DNA of 64,000 nt from an uncultured Sphingomonadaceae bacterium (GCA_947488845.1 CANLBM010000011.1:62001-126000), one strand, 5' to 3'. Shown: positions 10,846 through 21,059, counted from the first letter of the stretch. Notes: generated by a model not told the origin, from the letters alone. A program made the numbers and translations.

Positions 10846-12710
10846 CTGAACAGCTGGTCGATCCAGCCGGCGGACCCGCGCGTGTTGCGCTGTACTCCGG
10901 TTCCGCATTCCAGGCAGAATGCCTGGACGTCTTCGCGGACCAGCAAGCCCTGAGCCGTTGCAATGGCCTGGCCGAAAATCGCCTTTTGTCGCTGTGCGGC
11001 CCAGCCGGTCACACCGGTGATTGGCGCGCTTTCCTGCCGGACGAACGGAAGACCATCAAAGGGGAGCCACGAGAGGCGGACCTGCGGATCAAGATATCGC
11101 GCGTGATAGTCGCCTTTTGCCAGTCCGGCGCGCTTGGCCGCCTCGGCAAGGGCTTCCGTCATGCCGCCAAAGCCGTCGACCAGACCCAGTTGGCGAGCAG
11201 TGCCGCCGTCCCAGACCCGGCCCTGTCCGATTCCATCGACCTCGGACGGGGTTTTGCCGCGCGCGGCGGCGACCAGTTTGATGAAGTCGGCATAGCTGTT
11301 TTCGACTCCTGACTGGAGGATGGCATTCAGGTCTTCGCTAAAGCCGCCGACAAAATCGGGCTCGCCCGACAGCGGGGTGGTCTGGACGCCGTCGGCGGTG
11401 ACCCCCCATTTGGCCAATGCTTTTTCAAAGCTGGGCAGAACCGCAAACACGCCGATCGAACCGGTGATCGTATCGGGTTCGGCGAAAATATGATCCCCGG
11501 CCGTTGCAACCCAATAGCCGCCGCTTGCCGCGACATCACCCATCGAAACGACGATCGGCAGCTTCTTTTTCCTGGCTTCGAGCAGCGCGAGACGAATTTC
11601 CTCGCTGGCGAAGGCCGATCCGCCCGGTGAATCCACACGGACCACCAGAGCCTTGATTTCGTCTTCATCCAGCGCTTTGTAAATCAGCTCGGCAATCCGT
11701 TCGCTGGCAGCCATGCCTGGTCCGGTATCGCCGCCGACAATTTCGCCGGCAACGGTGATGACACCGATAGGAGAACCATCGGTATCCAGCGGGTGTGCGG
11801 CGACAAAGTCGTCATAGTCGATGCTCTTGAAACTGTCCGGCGAGGGTTTTTCATCCGCGCCGACCTGTTCGGCTACGAAGCGGTCAAAGGCGGTCTTGTC
11901 GCCAAGCTTGTCGACCAGCTTCTGTTGTATAGCCACCGAGGCGATGTCGCCGCCTGCGGCGGTGATGAATTTAGCGGGATCAGCGGCAAATGGCTTGATG
12001 ATTGCCTGCGGCCGGGACTTTTTCACTTCGGCCTGCCAGCTGTCCCAAAGCACACCGTATAGCGCTTCGGACGCCTCGCGCGATGCGGGTGACTGATCGG
12101 CGCGCATATAGGGCTCGACCGCACTTTTATAGGTGCCGACGCGATAGATATTGGCGGTTACACCGAGCCGGTCGATCAGGCCCTTGTAATAAAGCCGGTT
12201 GCCGCCTGGGCCGGCAAAGATGATACCACCCATCGGGTCCATCCAGATTTCTGTTGCATGGGCGGCAAGCTGGTAGCTGTCATCGCTGTAGAAGTTGGCG
12301 AACGCATAGATCGGTTTGCCCGCCTTCTTGGCCCGTTCAAGCGCCTCGCCAATGTCGGTCAGGCTGGTCTGTCCGCCACCGACGAAGCTGCTGAGATCAA
12401 GGACAATCGCCTTGACGCGGTCATCCTCGAGCGTCGCATCAATGGCGTGCACGACATTGCGCAAGCGATATTCGCGCGGGCTGTCGCTGTTGCCGGCCAG
12501 AAAATCCTCGAAAGTCGGTGCGGCCGGTTCTTCGACAATCACGCCATTGAGATCGAGCAGCAAGGCGCCGTCGCGGATCGCGCCGCTATTGGGTTGAGTC
12601 GACAGCAGGGCATACAGCGCGCCGAAGAACAGCAGCATGGCGATCAGCACCATGCCATCCTTGATTGCGACCAGAAATCTCCACGCCGCTCGCGCAAACT
12701 GCATATTCAT
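10818..12710 (-). CDS. sppA: Signal peptide peptidase SppA, long (67K) type
   Basis: Membrane-bound serine protease that degrades signal peptides left in the membrane. The 630-residue product has an N-terminal membrane anchor (about residues 18-37) and two tandem S49 domains. The Ser/Lys dyad is visible: Lys195 in GTYKSAVEPYMR of the first repeat and Ser397 in GDVAASGGYWVA of the second. Length matches the E. coli-type long form. A second ATG two codons downstream is an alternative start. Its 3' end overlaps the convergent UPF0126 gene by 28 bases. Confidence 0.94.
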   Translation of the reverse strand: MNMQFARAAWRFLVAIKDGMVLIAMLLFFGALYALLSTQPNSGAIRDGALLLDLNGVIVEEPAAPTFEDFLAGNSDSPREYRLRNVVHAIDATLEDDRVKAIVLDLSSFVGGGQTSLTDIGEALERAKKAGKPIYAFANFYSDDSYQLAAHATEIWMDPMGGIIFAGPGGNRLYYKGLIDRLGVTANIYRVGTYKSAVEPYMRADQSPASREASEALYGVLWDSWQAEVKKSRPQAIIKPFAADPAKFITAAGGDIASVAIQQKLVDKLGDKTAFDRFVAEQVGADEKPSPDSFKSIDYDDFVAAHPLDTDGSPIGVITVAGEIVGGDTGPGMAASERIAELIYKALDEDEIKALVVRVDSPGGSAFASEEIRLALLEARKKKLPIVVSMGDVAASGGYWVATAGDHIFAEPDTITGSIGVFAVLPSFEKALAKWGVTADGVQTTPLSGEPDFVGGFSEDLNAILQSGVENSYADFIKLVAAARGKTPSEVDGIGQGRVWDGGTARQLGLVDGFGGMTEALAEAAKRAGLAKGDYHARYLDPQVRLSWLPFDGLPFVRQESAPITGVTGWAAQRQKAIFGQAIATAQGLLVREDVQAFCLECGTGVQRNTRGSAGWIDQLFSYSFSSAPR

Positions 12711-12761
12711 ATCCCTGTTTTAACCAGATTCACCCCACCTATATGGGATCGGGACAGGATA

Positions 12762-13397
12762 TTACCAGCGGATAAGACGGGGCACGATCAGCCGGCCGAG
12801 AATTGCGCAGATGGCCACCGCCAGCGAGTACCAGAGTCCGATATAGAATATGCTGTTGAACGGGCAGTGCAGGCTGTAGGCGGCCGCGCCCAGGGCGCCG
12901 GAGGACATGCCGACGAGCCAGCCTGTGCGGTCCGGTGCAACCGGTGCGCCACGGCGAAGCCAGAAAACCTGTGCCGCGGCTATACCCGTACCCACCAACA
13001 TGCTGATAGCGAGGCATTCGACACCATAGCGCGACACGAATATCGCCATATTATCCGGTGCGGCTATCATTGCCATGACGGCGGCCGTCGCAGGAAACAG
13101 CAATGCGGCAAATAATGCCCAGACCCAGCCTTTGAAACTATTGCCGACTGCGGGCTGGCTCATTGCAATGACGGCGTAGCTGCTGGTCAGGCCGAGCAAG
13201 AGCAAGGCCCCGCCCCGCAGGAAGAACATCGGATCCGGAATGCCCATCAATATGTCGCCGCGGATTCCAGCAAACACGACCACCAGCGCCGCAAATAGGG
13301 CGGCGGTCATCAAGGTGAGCGCGAGCCCGTCCCGGATTCTCAACGGTTTAACCGGCGTCAAGTCGTCGACGAGGCGATCTATCATCTTGTCTGACAT
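12762..13397 (-). CDS. nrsF: NrsF-type anti-sigma factor (DUF1109)
   Basis: Inner-membrane anti-sigma factor expected to hold the neighbouring SigF. The 211-residue protein has a short cytoplasmic N-terminus (about 22 residues) followed by six predicted membrane helices, the DUF1109 layout. It has Cys128 (YGVECLA) and Cys178 (SLHCPF), 50 residues apart; in Caulobacter NrsF the two cysteines needed for the response to heavy metals and dichromate (Cys131, Cys181) have the same spacing, recalled from the literature. It is the last gene of the operon, 19 bases after sigF. Confidence 0.88.
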   Translation of the reverse strand: MSDKMIDRLVDDLTPVKPLRIRDGLALTLMTAALFAALVVVFAGIRGDILMGIPDPMFFLRGGALLLLGLTSSYAVIAMSQPAVGNSFKGWVWALFAALLFPATAAVMAMIAAPDNMAIFVSRYGVECLAISMLVGTGIAAAQVFWLRRGAPVAPDRTGWLVGMSSGALGAAAYSLHCPFNSIFYIGLWYSLAVAICAILGRLIVPRLIRW

Positions 13398-13416
13398 AAT
13401 TTACACTCTTCTATCA

Positions 13417-13941
13417 TCATTCTGTTTCGACCATCGCGGACAGCTTTTTCAATCCGCGATGGATGTTCACCTTGACCAGAGATTCCGATTGACCGGTCAT
13501 CGTCGCGGCTTCGCTGATGCTGAGGCCTTCAATCTTCACCAGGCCGATCACTTCGGCCTGTTTTGGCGGGATCAATCCGAGCAATCGCTCGAGGCTGACC
13601 TTGGCGGTCACGTCCCCTTCCCTTGGATCGGCGACCATTTCTTCGTAGAGCTGGTCATGCTCGTGCCGGTAAATCTTGCGCAGACTGTCGATCCAGCGGT
13701 AACGGCCGATGGCGGCCAGCCACGGCAGAAATGCTCTCGCCGGATCATAGCTGGCCCGCTTGCGATGCAGCGAGATCAACGTCTCCTGCACCAGATCATC
13801 GATCGCCGACGGGTTGATCTTGCGGCCATAATAGCGACGCAGCCATTTCTCGCATTCGGTCAGCAGGCTGGCATAGCATTGCTTGTCGCCACCCTGAGCC
13901 TTGACCATCAACAGCCGCATGGTTTCTTCATTGGCGATCAT
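13417..13941 (-). CDS. sigF: ECF sigma factor, SigF type
   Basis: A 174-residue extracytoplasmic-function sigma factor. Region 2 lies at about residues 25-95 (DDLVQETLISLHRKRASYDPARAFLPWLAAIGRYRWID) and region 4 at about 115-170 (LLGLIPPKQAEVIGLVKIEGLSISEAA, then SLVKVNIHRGLKKL). It starts four bases after the DoxX gene and is followed by the nrsF anti-sigma gene, the pairing described for SigF-NrsF in Caulobacter. It likely drives this operon through the GTAACT-N16-CGAA promoter before bufA, making a positive feedback loop. Confidence 0.9.
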   Translation of the reverse strand: MIANEETMRLLMVKAQGGDKQCYASLLTECEKWLRRYYGRKINPSAIDDLVQETLISLHRKRASYDPARAFLPWLAAIGRYRWIDSLRKIYRHEHDQLYEEMVADPREGDVTAKVSLERLLGLIPPKQAEVIGLVKIEGLSISEAATMTGQSESLVKVNIHRGLKKLSAMVETE

Positions 13942-13945
13942 CCGC

Positions 13946-14386
13946 TCAGCCGAACTTGTGGCCGAGCAGGCGATCCAGCGAGACTATACCGCCGCCGCGC
14001 ACGATCAATATGCCGGCCAGCGCGACCCAGATGATATGGGTCTGCCACCAGGCCTCGGGATAGACGAAAAGCTGGATGACCAGGGTCATGACGAGCAGGC
14101 CGGCGGCCCCGATCCGCGTAAACAGGCCCAGGACAATCAGTATCGGCAGAAAATGCTCGGCATAGGTTGCCAGCAGGCCGGTAATTTCCGGCCAGGGCAT
14201 GCCATATTCTTCCTGGAACAGATAAACCGTGGTGTCGCTCATCTGCAACCAGCTGCCGTCTTCGACCTTGGTCCGGGCCGAGCGCCAGAATATGCCGGCG
14301 AGCGCAATCCGGGTGAGCAAGAGGACCATGGCTTCAGGCACAGAGCCGCTGACCATTTGAACGAGCTTCCTGATCAGTTTCACCAT
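13946..14386 (-). CDS. bufD: DoxX family membrane protein, BufD-like
   Basis: A 146-residue protein with four hydrophobic helices (for example LLLTRIALAGIFWRSARTKV, LPILIVLGLFTRIGAAGLLV) matching the DoxX family. Bufferin (MNIO/DUF692) operons frequently end with a DoxX gene, named bufD in Caulobacter; its biochemical task is not established. Here it lies four bases from both bufC and sigF, so it is certainly in the same transcript. Confidence 0.82.
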   Translation of the reverse strand: MVKLIRKLVQMVSGSVPEAMVLLLTRIALAGIFWRSARTKVEDGSWLQMSDTTVYLFQEEYGMPWPEITGLLATYAEHFLPILIVLGLFTRIGAAGLLVMTLVIQLFVYPEAWWQTHIIWVALAGILIVRGGGIVSLDRLLGHKFG

Positions 14387-14390
14387 CTGT

Positions 14391-15119
14391 TTACCTCCTG
14401 GACCTTGTCAGTACGCCTGCCTCTATCAACGTCACGATATGCTGCATGGCGGATGTTCCATCAGCCAGTTCGAGCGCAGCGTCCAAAAGGTTACCCAGAG
14501 TCGCAATATCCGTTATTTTTCTCGCGATATCATATTCGGTGGCGGTCAGCGGATGGAATAATACCTGCGCTTCCGGGCGGGCAACCAGCAGAGCATGAGG
14601 GGTATCCGGGCCCAGCTCGGCGAGCTGCGGTGACAGTTTGCCGTTCAGATCAATCAGCCGCATGGCAGGATGGGCTTCGACCGCAAGGCCGAGCAGGCTT
14701 GTTTCGTCCAGCGTAGCGATGTCGGCCAGCGCCATTGGTTCCGCTTCGGCTGCGTGATAGCTTTCGATCCAGGCCCATTCCACGCGGGCAAGGTCTGTTT
14801 CGGTTCCGCCACATTTCCGGCCTTTCAGAAATTCGGCGAATCCGGCGGCGATCAGGTTGAGATCGCAGGTCAGGATATGGTCCTGTTCGACATAGTCACG
14901 CGACAGACCGTGAAACCTGTCATGCCCCATATGCGCGTGCAATTTGGGATATGCATTTTCGAGCGCGACCAGTCGGGCGTGGGAAATCGTATTGGCATGA
15001 GCCTTCAGACCGAGCAACGCCCGGGCCTTGTCCTCGACAAACATGTCATCAGGAAAATGGGCTGGCCCCTTCTGCAGGCAGGCGATGAAGCGGGACTGGT
15101 CTTCAGCGAGCGATGGCAT
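14391..15119 (-). CDS. bufC: DUF2063 family RiPP maturation partner, BufC-like
   Basis: A 242-residue protein of the DUF2063 type (MPSLAEDQSRFIACLQ..., with the DNA-binding-like N-terminal domain around residues 5-95 and a C-terminal region containing LLVARPEAQV). DUF2063 proteins are the usual partner of MNIO (DUF692) enzymes and bind the precursor peptide. The ATG at 15119 is chosen because GGAGG precedes it; it overlaps the bufB end by 17 bases, and a longer reading into bufB has no ribosome binding site. Confidence 0.85.
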   Translation of the reverse strand: MPSLAEDQSRFIACLQKGPAHFPDDMFVEDKARALLGLKAHANTISHARLVALENAYPKLHAHMGHDRFHGLSRDYVEQDHILTCDLNLIAAGFAEFLKGRKCGGTETDLARVEWAWIESYHAAEAEPMALADIATLDETSLLGLAVEAHPAMRLIDLNGKLSPQLAELGPDTPHALLVARPEAQVLFHPLTATEYDIARKITDIATLGNLLDAALELADGTSAMQHIVTLIEAGVLTRSRR

Positions 15120-16017
15120 GGCGCGGCTCCTCCGACAGAGCGCTGGCCAATATCGCATCTGCCTTGTCGACTTCGGCCATCAGCACGTCATATTCGGGAA
15201 TATCCGTGTCCCATTCGATCAGGGTCGGTTTGGGGCCGGCGCGCCTGATGAACCGGCGATAGAGGTTCCAGGTGATATCGCTGACAATCGAGCCATGATC
15301 GTCGATCAGCAGCGGCCCGCTGTCATGGCGTTCCGTCGCATGGCCGGCGAGATGGATTTCACCGACAATTCCAGGATCAATCGCGTCGATATAGGCGTCC
15401 ATGTCGAGTCCGACATTGGTGGCGGTCACCTCGACATTGTTGATGTCGAAGAGGAGGCCGCAGCCTGATTCTTTGCACAAGGCCGTAATAAAGTCCGTCT
15501 CGCTCATCTCGTCCTGTCTATAGCTGAGATAGCGGGACGGATTTTCGATCAGGATCGGGCGTTTCAGCCGGTCCTGCACCCTGGCAATTTGCGCCGAAAA
15601 GTGATCGAGGCATTCCCGGCTATAGGGGATCGGCAGCAGATCGGGATAGCGGTCATGGGCATTGCCGCTCCAGCTGAGATGGTCGGAAACCATCGCCGGC
15701 TGATAGCGCTCACAGAGCGCCGCAATCTTTTCGAGCTCATCGGTGTTGAGCCCGTCCGCACTGCCGAGGGACAGGCCGACGCTGTGAAAGCTCAGGGGAT
15801 AGACCCCGGCGATGGCGGTGAGCCAGCGGTGCGCCGGGCCGCCATCGCCGAAGTAATTCTGTGGATGGACCTCAACCCAAGAAGGTCGCTTCGTCACCGT
15901 GTTATCGTCGAGCACATGGGTGTAATGCACCGATTTAAGACCTATGCCACTCAATGGAGGGAGGGAATATGGCACGGGCGTGGCTGGCGAAGCGTCGGGA
16001 TCAGAAATTGCGGTCAT
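15103..16017 (-). CDS. bufB: MNIO (DUF692) family RiPP-modifying enzyme, BufB-like
   Basis: Multinuclear non-heme iron-dependent oxidase of the DUF692/MbnB family. These enzymes convert cysteines of ribosomal peptides to oxazolone- or thiooxazole-type groups. The 304-residue protein shows the TIM-barrel metal-site segments: EVHPQNYF (about 48-55), SFHSVGLSLG, VSDHLSW, LIENPS, DINNVEV and GEIHLAGH. Downstream of the DUF2282 precursor gene by 18 bases and overlapping the DUF2063 gene, it forms the core of a bufferin operon. Family call is firm; the exact modification is inferred from relatives. Confidence 0.92.
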   Translation of the reverse strand: MTAISDPDASPATPVPYSLPPLSGIGLKSVHYTHVLDDNTVTKRPSWVEVHPQNYFGDGGPAHRWLTAIAGVYPLSFHSVGLSLGSADGLNTDELEKIAALCERYQPAMVSDHLSWSGNAHDRYPDLLPIPYSRECLDHFSAQIARVQDRLKRPILIENPSRYLSYRQDEMSETDFITALCKESGCGLLFDINNVEVTATNVGLDMDAYIDAIDPGIVGEIHLAGHATERHDSGPLLIDDHGSIVSDITWNLYRRFIRRAGPKPTLIEWDTDIPEYDVLMAEVDKADAILASALSEEPRHAIAR

Positions 16018-16035
16018 CCACGGAATCTAGCGCGT

Positions 16036-16329
16036 TCAGCCCTTTTTAGGAACTGGTTTTGCATTGCCTTCATGCGCGGTCAGCGTGCCGCCCATTTTAA
16101 CGCAGGCGCCCTTGGCGACATATTTCCAGGCATTGCCCTGATAGTCGGCGGTCGAGGTGCCGGCGCAGCTGGTGCCCGGTCCGGCCGCACAATCATTCTT
16201 GCCGGCGAGCGCGACGCCATAACATTTCTCCTTGGCTCCGGCGGCTTCAGCAGCGGTGGCGGAAAGGGACAGTGTCGCGGCGGCAGCCAGTGATGCAGCA
16301 GCGGCGGTTGTTTTCATTAGAACAGACAT
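16036..16329 (-). CDS. bufA: DUF2282 precursor of a copper-binding RiPP (bufferin), BufA-like
   Basis: A 97-residue precursor with a Sec signal peptide ([20 protein letters not shown]...ATAAEA, cleavage probably near residue 29) and a mature part with four cysteines at 36, 47, 55 and 76 in the DUF2282 contexts KEKCYG, KNDCA, TSCAGTS and KGACVKMGG. In bufferins such cysteines are modified by the MNIO enzyme and the secreted peptide sequesters copper. AGAGGA precedes the ATG by eight bases. The gene heads the operon bufA-B-C-D-sigF-nrsF and lies 65 bases downstream of a SigF-type promoter. Confidence 0.88.
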   Translation of the reverse strand: MSVLMKTTAAAASLAAAATLSLSATAAEAAGAKEKCYGVALAGKNDCAAGPGTSCAGTSTADYQGNAWKYVAKGACVKMGGTLTAHEGNAKPVPKKG

Positions 16330-16394
16330 GAAATTTTCCTCTCTTGTATATGGGGGAACAGGTGCGAGCCTGCCGATGCGGGCTCGTGATGATA

Positions 16395-16420
16395 TTCGGC
16401 GGCGCTGGCGATCCAGTTAC
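16395..16420 (-). promoter_or_regulatory. SigF-type promoter of the bufferin operon
   Basis: Read on the minus strand the sequence is GTAACT, sixteen bases, then CGAA. The Caulobacter SigF promoter motif, recalled from the literature, is GTAACC-N16-CGAA, so nine of ten motif bases and the exact spacing match. The element lies 65 bases upstream of the bufA start codon and the operon encodes SigF and NrsF. Start of transcription would be near 16388. Confidence 0.78.
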
Positions 16421-16515
16421 ACAGCGCTTCCGTAGCAATGCGTATTGCAGGAAAAAAGAATCGGAATGCCCAGGAAATCCAACAAAAATTAACCAAAATA
16501 TTTTCTGCCCTTTCC

Positions 16516-16543
16516 CTTGACGGCTGATGAATAACTATTACAT
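16516..16543 (+). promoter_or_regulatory. Candidate groESL promoter
   Basis: CTTGAC (16516-16521) resembles an alphaproteobacterial -35 box; TTACAT (16538-16543), sixteen bases later, is a possible -10 box, with CTATTA (16535-16540) an alternative reading. The position just before CIRCE is right for groESL. The exact hexamers are tentative, and a sigma32 contribution is possible. Confidence 0.45.
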
Positions 16544-16551
16544 GGGGCCTG

Positions 16552-16578
16552 TTAGCACTCGGAAGTAGAGAGTGCTAA
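16552..16578. promoter_or_regulatory. CIRCE operator (HrcA binding site)
   Basis: Perfect inverted repeat TTAGCACTC-N9-GAGTGCTAA, identical to the CIRCE consensus, directly downstream of the candidate promoter and 80 bases before groES. HrcA repression of groESL and release on heat shock follows from established knowledge of CIRCE. The hrcA gene is not in this window. Confidence 0.97.
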
Positions 16579-16657
16579 TTCACATATATTCTGCTCTTCC
16601 GGTCGGCGGCAAACCGCTGGCATGAAGAGATCTGGATGGGACAAGAAAGGGAAATCT

Positions 16658-16948
16658 ATGAAATTTCGTCCATTACATGACCGTGTACTGGTGCGCCGCG
16701 TAGAAGCGGATACCAAAACTGCGGGGGGCATCATCATTCCGGATAGCGCACAGGAAAAGCCATCCGAAGGCAAGGTTGTCGCTGTCGGCAATGGCCTGAA
16801 AGACGACAATGGCAAGGCCACAGCGCTTGACGTCAAAAAAGGCGACAAGATCCTGTTCGGCAAATGGTCCGGCACGGAAGTCACCGTTGACGGTGAAGAG
16901 CTGATCATCATGAAGGAAAGCGATATTCTCGGTATTATCGAGAAGTAA
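16658..16948 (+). CDS. groES: Co-chaperonin GroES
   Basis: Ten-kDa co-chaperonin that caps GroEL. The 96-residue product begins [18 protein letters not shown] and contains the mobile-loop region [19 protein letters not shown] (about residues 17-35) and the C-terminal ESDILGIIE, all canonical. The ATG at 16658 is preceded by AAGGGA; an upstream in-frame ATG at 16622 would add twelve residues foreign to the family. Operon with groEL 47 bases downstream; controlled by CIRCE. Confidence 0.98.
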   Translation: MKFRPLHDRVLVRRVEADTKTAGGIIIPDSAQEKPSEGKVVAVGNGLKDDNGKATALDVKKGDKILFGKWSGTEVTVDGEELIIMKESDILGIIEK

Positions 16949-16980
16949 TTGCTTCCCCCATCATAAATTCAATCAACTAA

Positions 16981-18648
<1,668 letters not shown>

Positions 18649-18684
18649 ACCCGACCGTTCAGTCAACGCTGAAACCAACAAGAG

Positions 18685-18715
18685 GGGCTGGAAGGAAACT
18701 TCCGGCCCTTTTTTT
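18685..18715 (+). terminator. Intrinsic terminator of groESL
   Basis: A 10-bp stem (18685-18694 with 18699-18708, one G-U pair) with a GAAA tetraloop is followed by seven T residues (18709-18715). The T-run contains the stop codon of the convergent LysR gene. The same hairpin, base for base, recurs at 21078-21101. Confidence 0.92.
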
Positions 18716-19613
18716 ATGTCCGCTTTGGCAGGTTCCTGAATTTCTCTTCAAGAAAGCCGGTGAACAATTTTGTCCGGGCGGGCAGGACGGGTGAGGCGGG
18801 TCTTACCGCCCAGACGTCCCAATCCGGCAGGATGCGATGATCGGGCAACAGGATTTTCAGGCGACCGGACTTGAGATGGTCCTGAACATCCCAGAGTGAC
18901 TTGATGGCGATACCGAGGCCATCCACCGCTGCCATCGCTATGGCTTCACCGCTGTTGCTCTGGAAGGTTCCGGAGACAGATATTTTCTTCTGCTTTTTGT
19001 CGGACAACTGGAAAAGCCAGTTCTGGCCGGCACCCTGCAACAGGCAATTGTGATTTTTAAGATCATCAAGATTCTCGGGCATTTCGTGTTCCGCAAAATA
19101 TCGCGGGGAGGCGACGAGCGCCCGGGGGCTTTCCGCAAGTTTGCGCGCCCGCAGACTGGAGGGCGCCAGTGCGCCCACGCGGATCGCCAGATCAAAGCCC
19201 TGCTCGACAATATCCACCACATTGTCCGACAGGTGAAGCTGCACTTCCGCTTCCGGGTGATCGGCCATGAACTCGGCGATATGCGGGGCGATATAGCGAT
19301 GGCCGAATGTCGATGATGCGGTGACCCGCAGCAGGCCCTTGATTCGGGTCTCTCCACCGGAGATGTCGAGCCGCGCTTCTTCCACCGCGTCGATGATCCC
19401 CCTGGCGTGGGACAGGAAGCGTTCGCCGTCCAGCGTCAATGTAACCGACCTTGTGGTACGGTTGAGCAGGCTGACGCCAAGACTGGCTTCCAGAGCCTGA
19501 AGCCGCTGGGTTGCCGTAGCGGGTGAAAAGCCGAATTCCTCTCCGGCTTTGCCGATCGCACGCAGCGCAGCCACCCGGAGAAATAACCGCAGCGAAAGAA
19601 GGTCCCAGTCCAT
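18714..19613 (-). CDS. LysR family transcriptional regulator
   Basis: A 299-residue LysR-type regulator: N-terminal winged helix (MDWDLLSLRLFLRVA...GFSPATATQRLQALEASLGVSLLNRTTRSVTLT, residues 1-60) and a C-terminal type-2 periplasmic-binding-like effector domain. It is divergent from the oxidoreductase gene at 19727 with a 113-base gap, the usual arrangement for a LysR regulator and its target. The inducer is unknown. Its stop lies within the T-run of the groEL terminator. Confidence 0.92.
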   Translation of the reverse strand: MDWDLLSLRLFLRVAALRAIGKAGEEFGFSPATATQRLQALEASLGVSLLNRTTRSVTLTLDGERFLSHARGIIDAVEEARLDISGGETRIKGLLRVTASSTFGHRYIAPHIAEFMADHPEAEVQLHLSDNVVDIVEQGFDLAIRVGALAPSSLRARKLAESPRALVASPRYFAEHEMPENLDDLKNHNCLLQGAGQNWLFQLSDKKQKKISVSGTFQSNSGEAIAMAAVDGLGIAIKSLWDVQDHLKSGRLKILLPDHRILPDWDVWAVRPASPVLPARTKLFTGFLEEKFRNLPKRT

Positions 19614-19726
19614 TATTCGAATATATCAAATAGTGAATTCAAAAACCAACCAATTATTAATACCGAAGAATATCGTATTGAAATCCCCACAGCCGGCGGA
19701 CCGGCATCAGAAAAAGGATATCAGAT
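19614..19726. promoter_or_regulatory. LysR/oxidoreductase divergent promoter region
   Basis: The 113-base AT-rich gap separates the two divergent starts. It contains a perfect 10-base palindrome TATTCGAATA (19614-19623) touching the LysR start, a plausible autoregulatory site, and other AT-rich imperfect repeats further right. AAAAAGGA (about 19710-19717) is the ribosome binding site of the rightward gene. Confidence 0.5.
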
Positions 19727-20746
19727 ATGAAAGCCATTGGATTAACCCGTTACCTGCCCATCGAAAATCCGGAATCCCTGGTCGATGTGGAACTGGACAA
19801 GCCGGTCGCCGAAGGCCGGGATATTTTGGTCAAGATCCACGCCATCGCCGTGAACCCGGTCGACGTAAAAGTACGTGCGCCCAAGGATGACGTCGAGGAA
19901 ACACCCCGCATTCTCGGATGGGATGCCGCTGGAGTCGTGGAGGCGGTTGGCGCGGATGTCACGCTGTTCAGCCCCGGCGACGAAGTCTATTATTCCGGCG
20001 ATATTACCCGGTCTGGCGCTTATGCCGAATATCAGCTGGTCGATGAACGGATTGTCGGTGGTAAACCGAAATCGCTCGGCTTTGCCGCCGCAGCCGCTTT
20101 GCCGCTGACCACCATCACCGCCTATGAAGCCTTTTTCGAGCGGCTCGGTCTCGACCGCGACGGAGGCAACAAGGGTGATACGATCCTGATCATCGGCGGT
20201 GCCGGCGGCGTCGGCTCGATTGCTATCCAGCTCGCCAAGGCGGCTGGCCTCACGGTGATCGCCACCGCTTCCCGCGAAGAAACATCGCAATGGGTCCGGG
20301 ACCTGGGTGCAGACCATGTGATCAATCACCGGGAACCGCTGCGGCCGCAGGTCGAGGCGCTGGGTCTCAAATATGTCGATCATATCGCGATCTTCAACCA
20401 TACTGACGGCCACTGGGAGGCGGTTACCGATTTGATCCGGCCACAAGGGAAGATCGTGACGATAGTCGAAAATGAAAAGCCGCTGAGCCAGGATGTGCTC
20501 AAGACCAAGGCCGCCGGTCTGGTCTGGGAATTCATGTTTGCCCGCTCGATGTTCCAGACGCCAGACATGATCGAACAGCACAAATTGCTCAACTATGTCG
20601 CCGATGAAATTGACGCGGGCCGGATTCGTTCGACGGTCAATGAAGTGTTCACGCCGATCAATGCCGAAAATCTTCGCAAGGCCCATGCCCTTCTGGAAAC
20701 CGGACGGGCGACGGGCAAGGTCGTGCTCGAAAATTTCGGTTCCTGA
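19727..20746 (+). CDS. Zinc-type alcohol dehydrogenase-like NADPH oxidoreductase (MDR superfamily)
   Basis: Medium-chain dehydrogenase/reductase of the quinone-oxidoreductase-like branch. The 339-residue protein has an N-terminal GroES-like domain (NPVDVKVR around residue 45; GWDAAGVVEAVG near 65-76) and a Rossmann motif IIGGAGGVGSIAIQLAKAAG around residue 155. Structural and catalytic zinc cysteines are absent, as in the zinc-free quinone reductase/YogA-like group. With the next gene (a YgiN-like monooxygenase) it probably handles quinones or reactive carbonyls under control of the divergent LysR. Confidence 0.88.
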   Translation: MKAIGLTRYLPIENPESLVDVELDKPVAEGRDILVKIHAIAVNPVDVKVRAPKDDVEETPRILGWDAAGVVEAVGADVTLFSPGDEVYYSGDITRSGAYAEYQLVDERIVGGKPKSLGFAAAAALPLTTITAYEAFFERLGLDRDGGNKGDTILIIGGAGGVGSIAIQLAKAAGLTVIATASREETSQWVRDLGADHVINHREPLRPQVEALGLKYVDHIAIFNHTDGHWEAVTDLIRPQGKIVTIVENEKPLSQDVLKTKAAGLVWEFMFARSMFQTPDMIEQHKLLNYVADEIDAGRIRSTVNEVFTPINAENLRKAHALLETGRATGKVVLENFGS

Positions 20747-20771
20747 AACAACCCGATGAAAAGGACATAAG

Positions 20772-21059
20772 ATGACATTGATAATCAACGCCCATATCCA
20801 CGCCGTAGCCGAGAAACGCGATCTGGTGATCGCCGAACTTGATCTGCTGCTCGCACCCACGCGAGCCGAGAAAGGCTGCATTTCCTATATCCTCTATCAG
20901 GATAATCTCGACCCGAACCATTTCATGTTTCAGGAAGAATGGGAAAGCCGGGAACTCTGGCAGGACCATATGCAAGGGCCGGGATTGCAGCGCTGGTCTG
21001 AAAAGACCGCCCGAGCGATTGCCGAGTTCACGCTCTACGAGATGACCGAGGCGGGCTAG
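20772..21059 (+). CDS. Antibiotic biosynthesis monooxygenase (ABM) domain protein, quinol monooxygenase-like
   Basis: A 95-residue single ABM-fold protein (MTLIINAHIHAVAEKRD...; FMFQEEWESRELWQDHMQ), similar in size and layout to YgiN, a cofactor-independent quinol monooxygenase working as a dimer. It follows the MDR oxidoreductase by 25 bases and is likely co-transcribed. Pairing of a quinone reductase with a quinol monooxygenase is a known theme; the substrate here is inference. Confidence 0.85.
   Translation: MTLIINAHIHAVAEKRDLVIAELDLLLAPTRAEKGCISYILYQDNLDPNHFMFQEEWESRELWQDHMQGPGLQRWSEKTARAIAEFTLYEMTEAG

Larger units (their letters stand above)
16330..16657. other. Divergent control region between bufA and groES
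   Basis: This 328-base gene-free region holds regulatory sites for both directions: a SigF-type promoter for the leftward bufferin operon (16395-16420) and a sigma70/sigma32-like promoter plus CIRCE for rightward groESL (16516-16578). The middle part (about 16440-16510) is AT-rich with no ORF that I would support. Confidence 0.8.
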
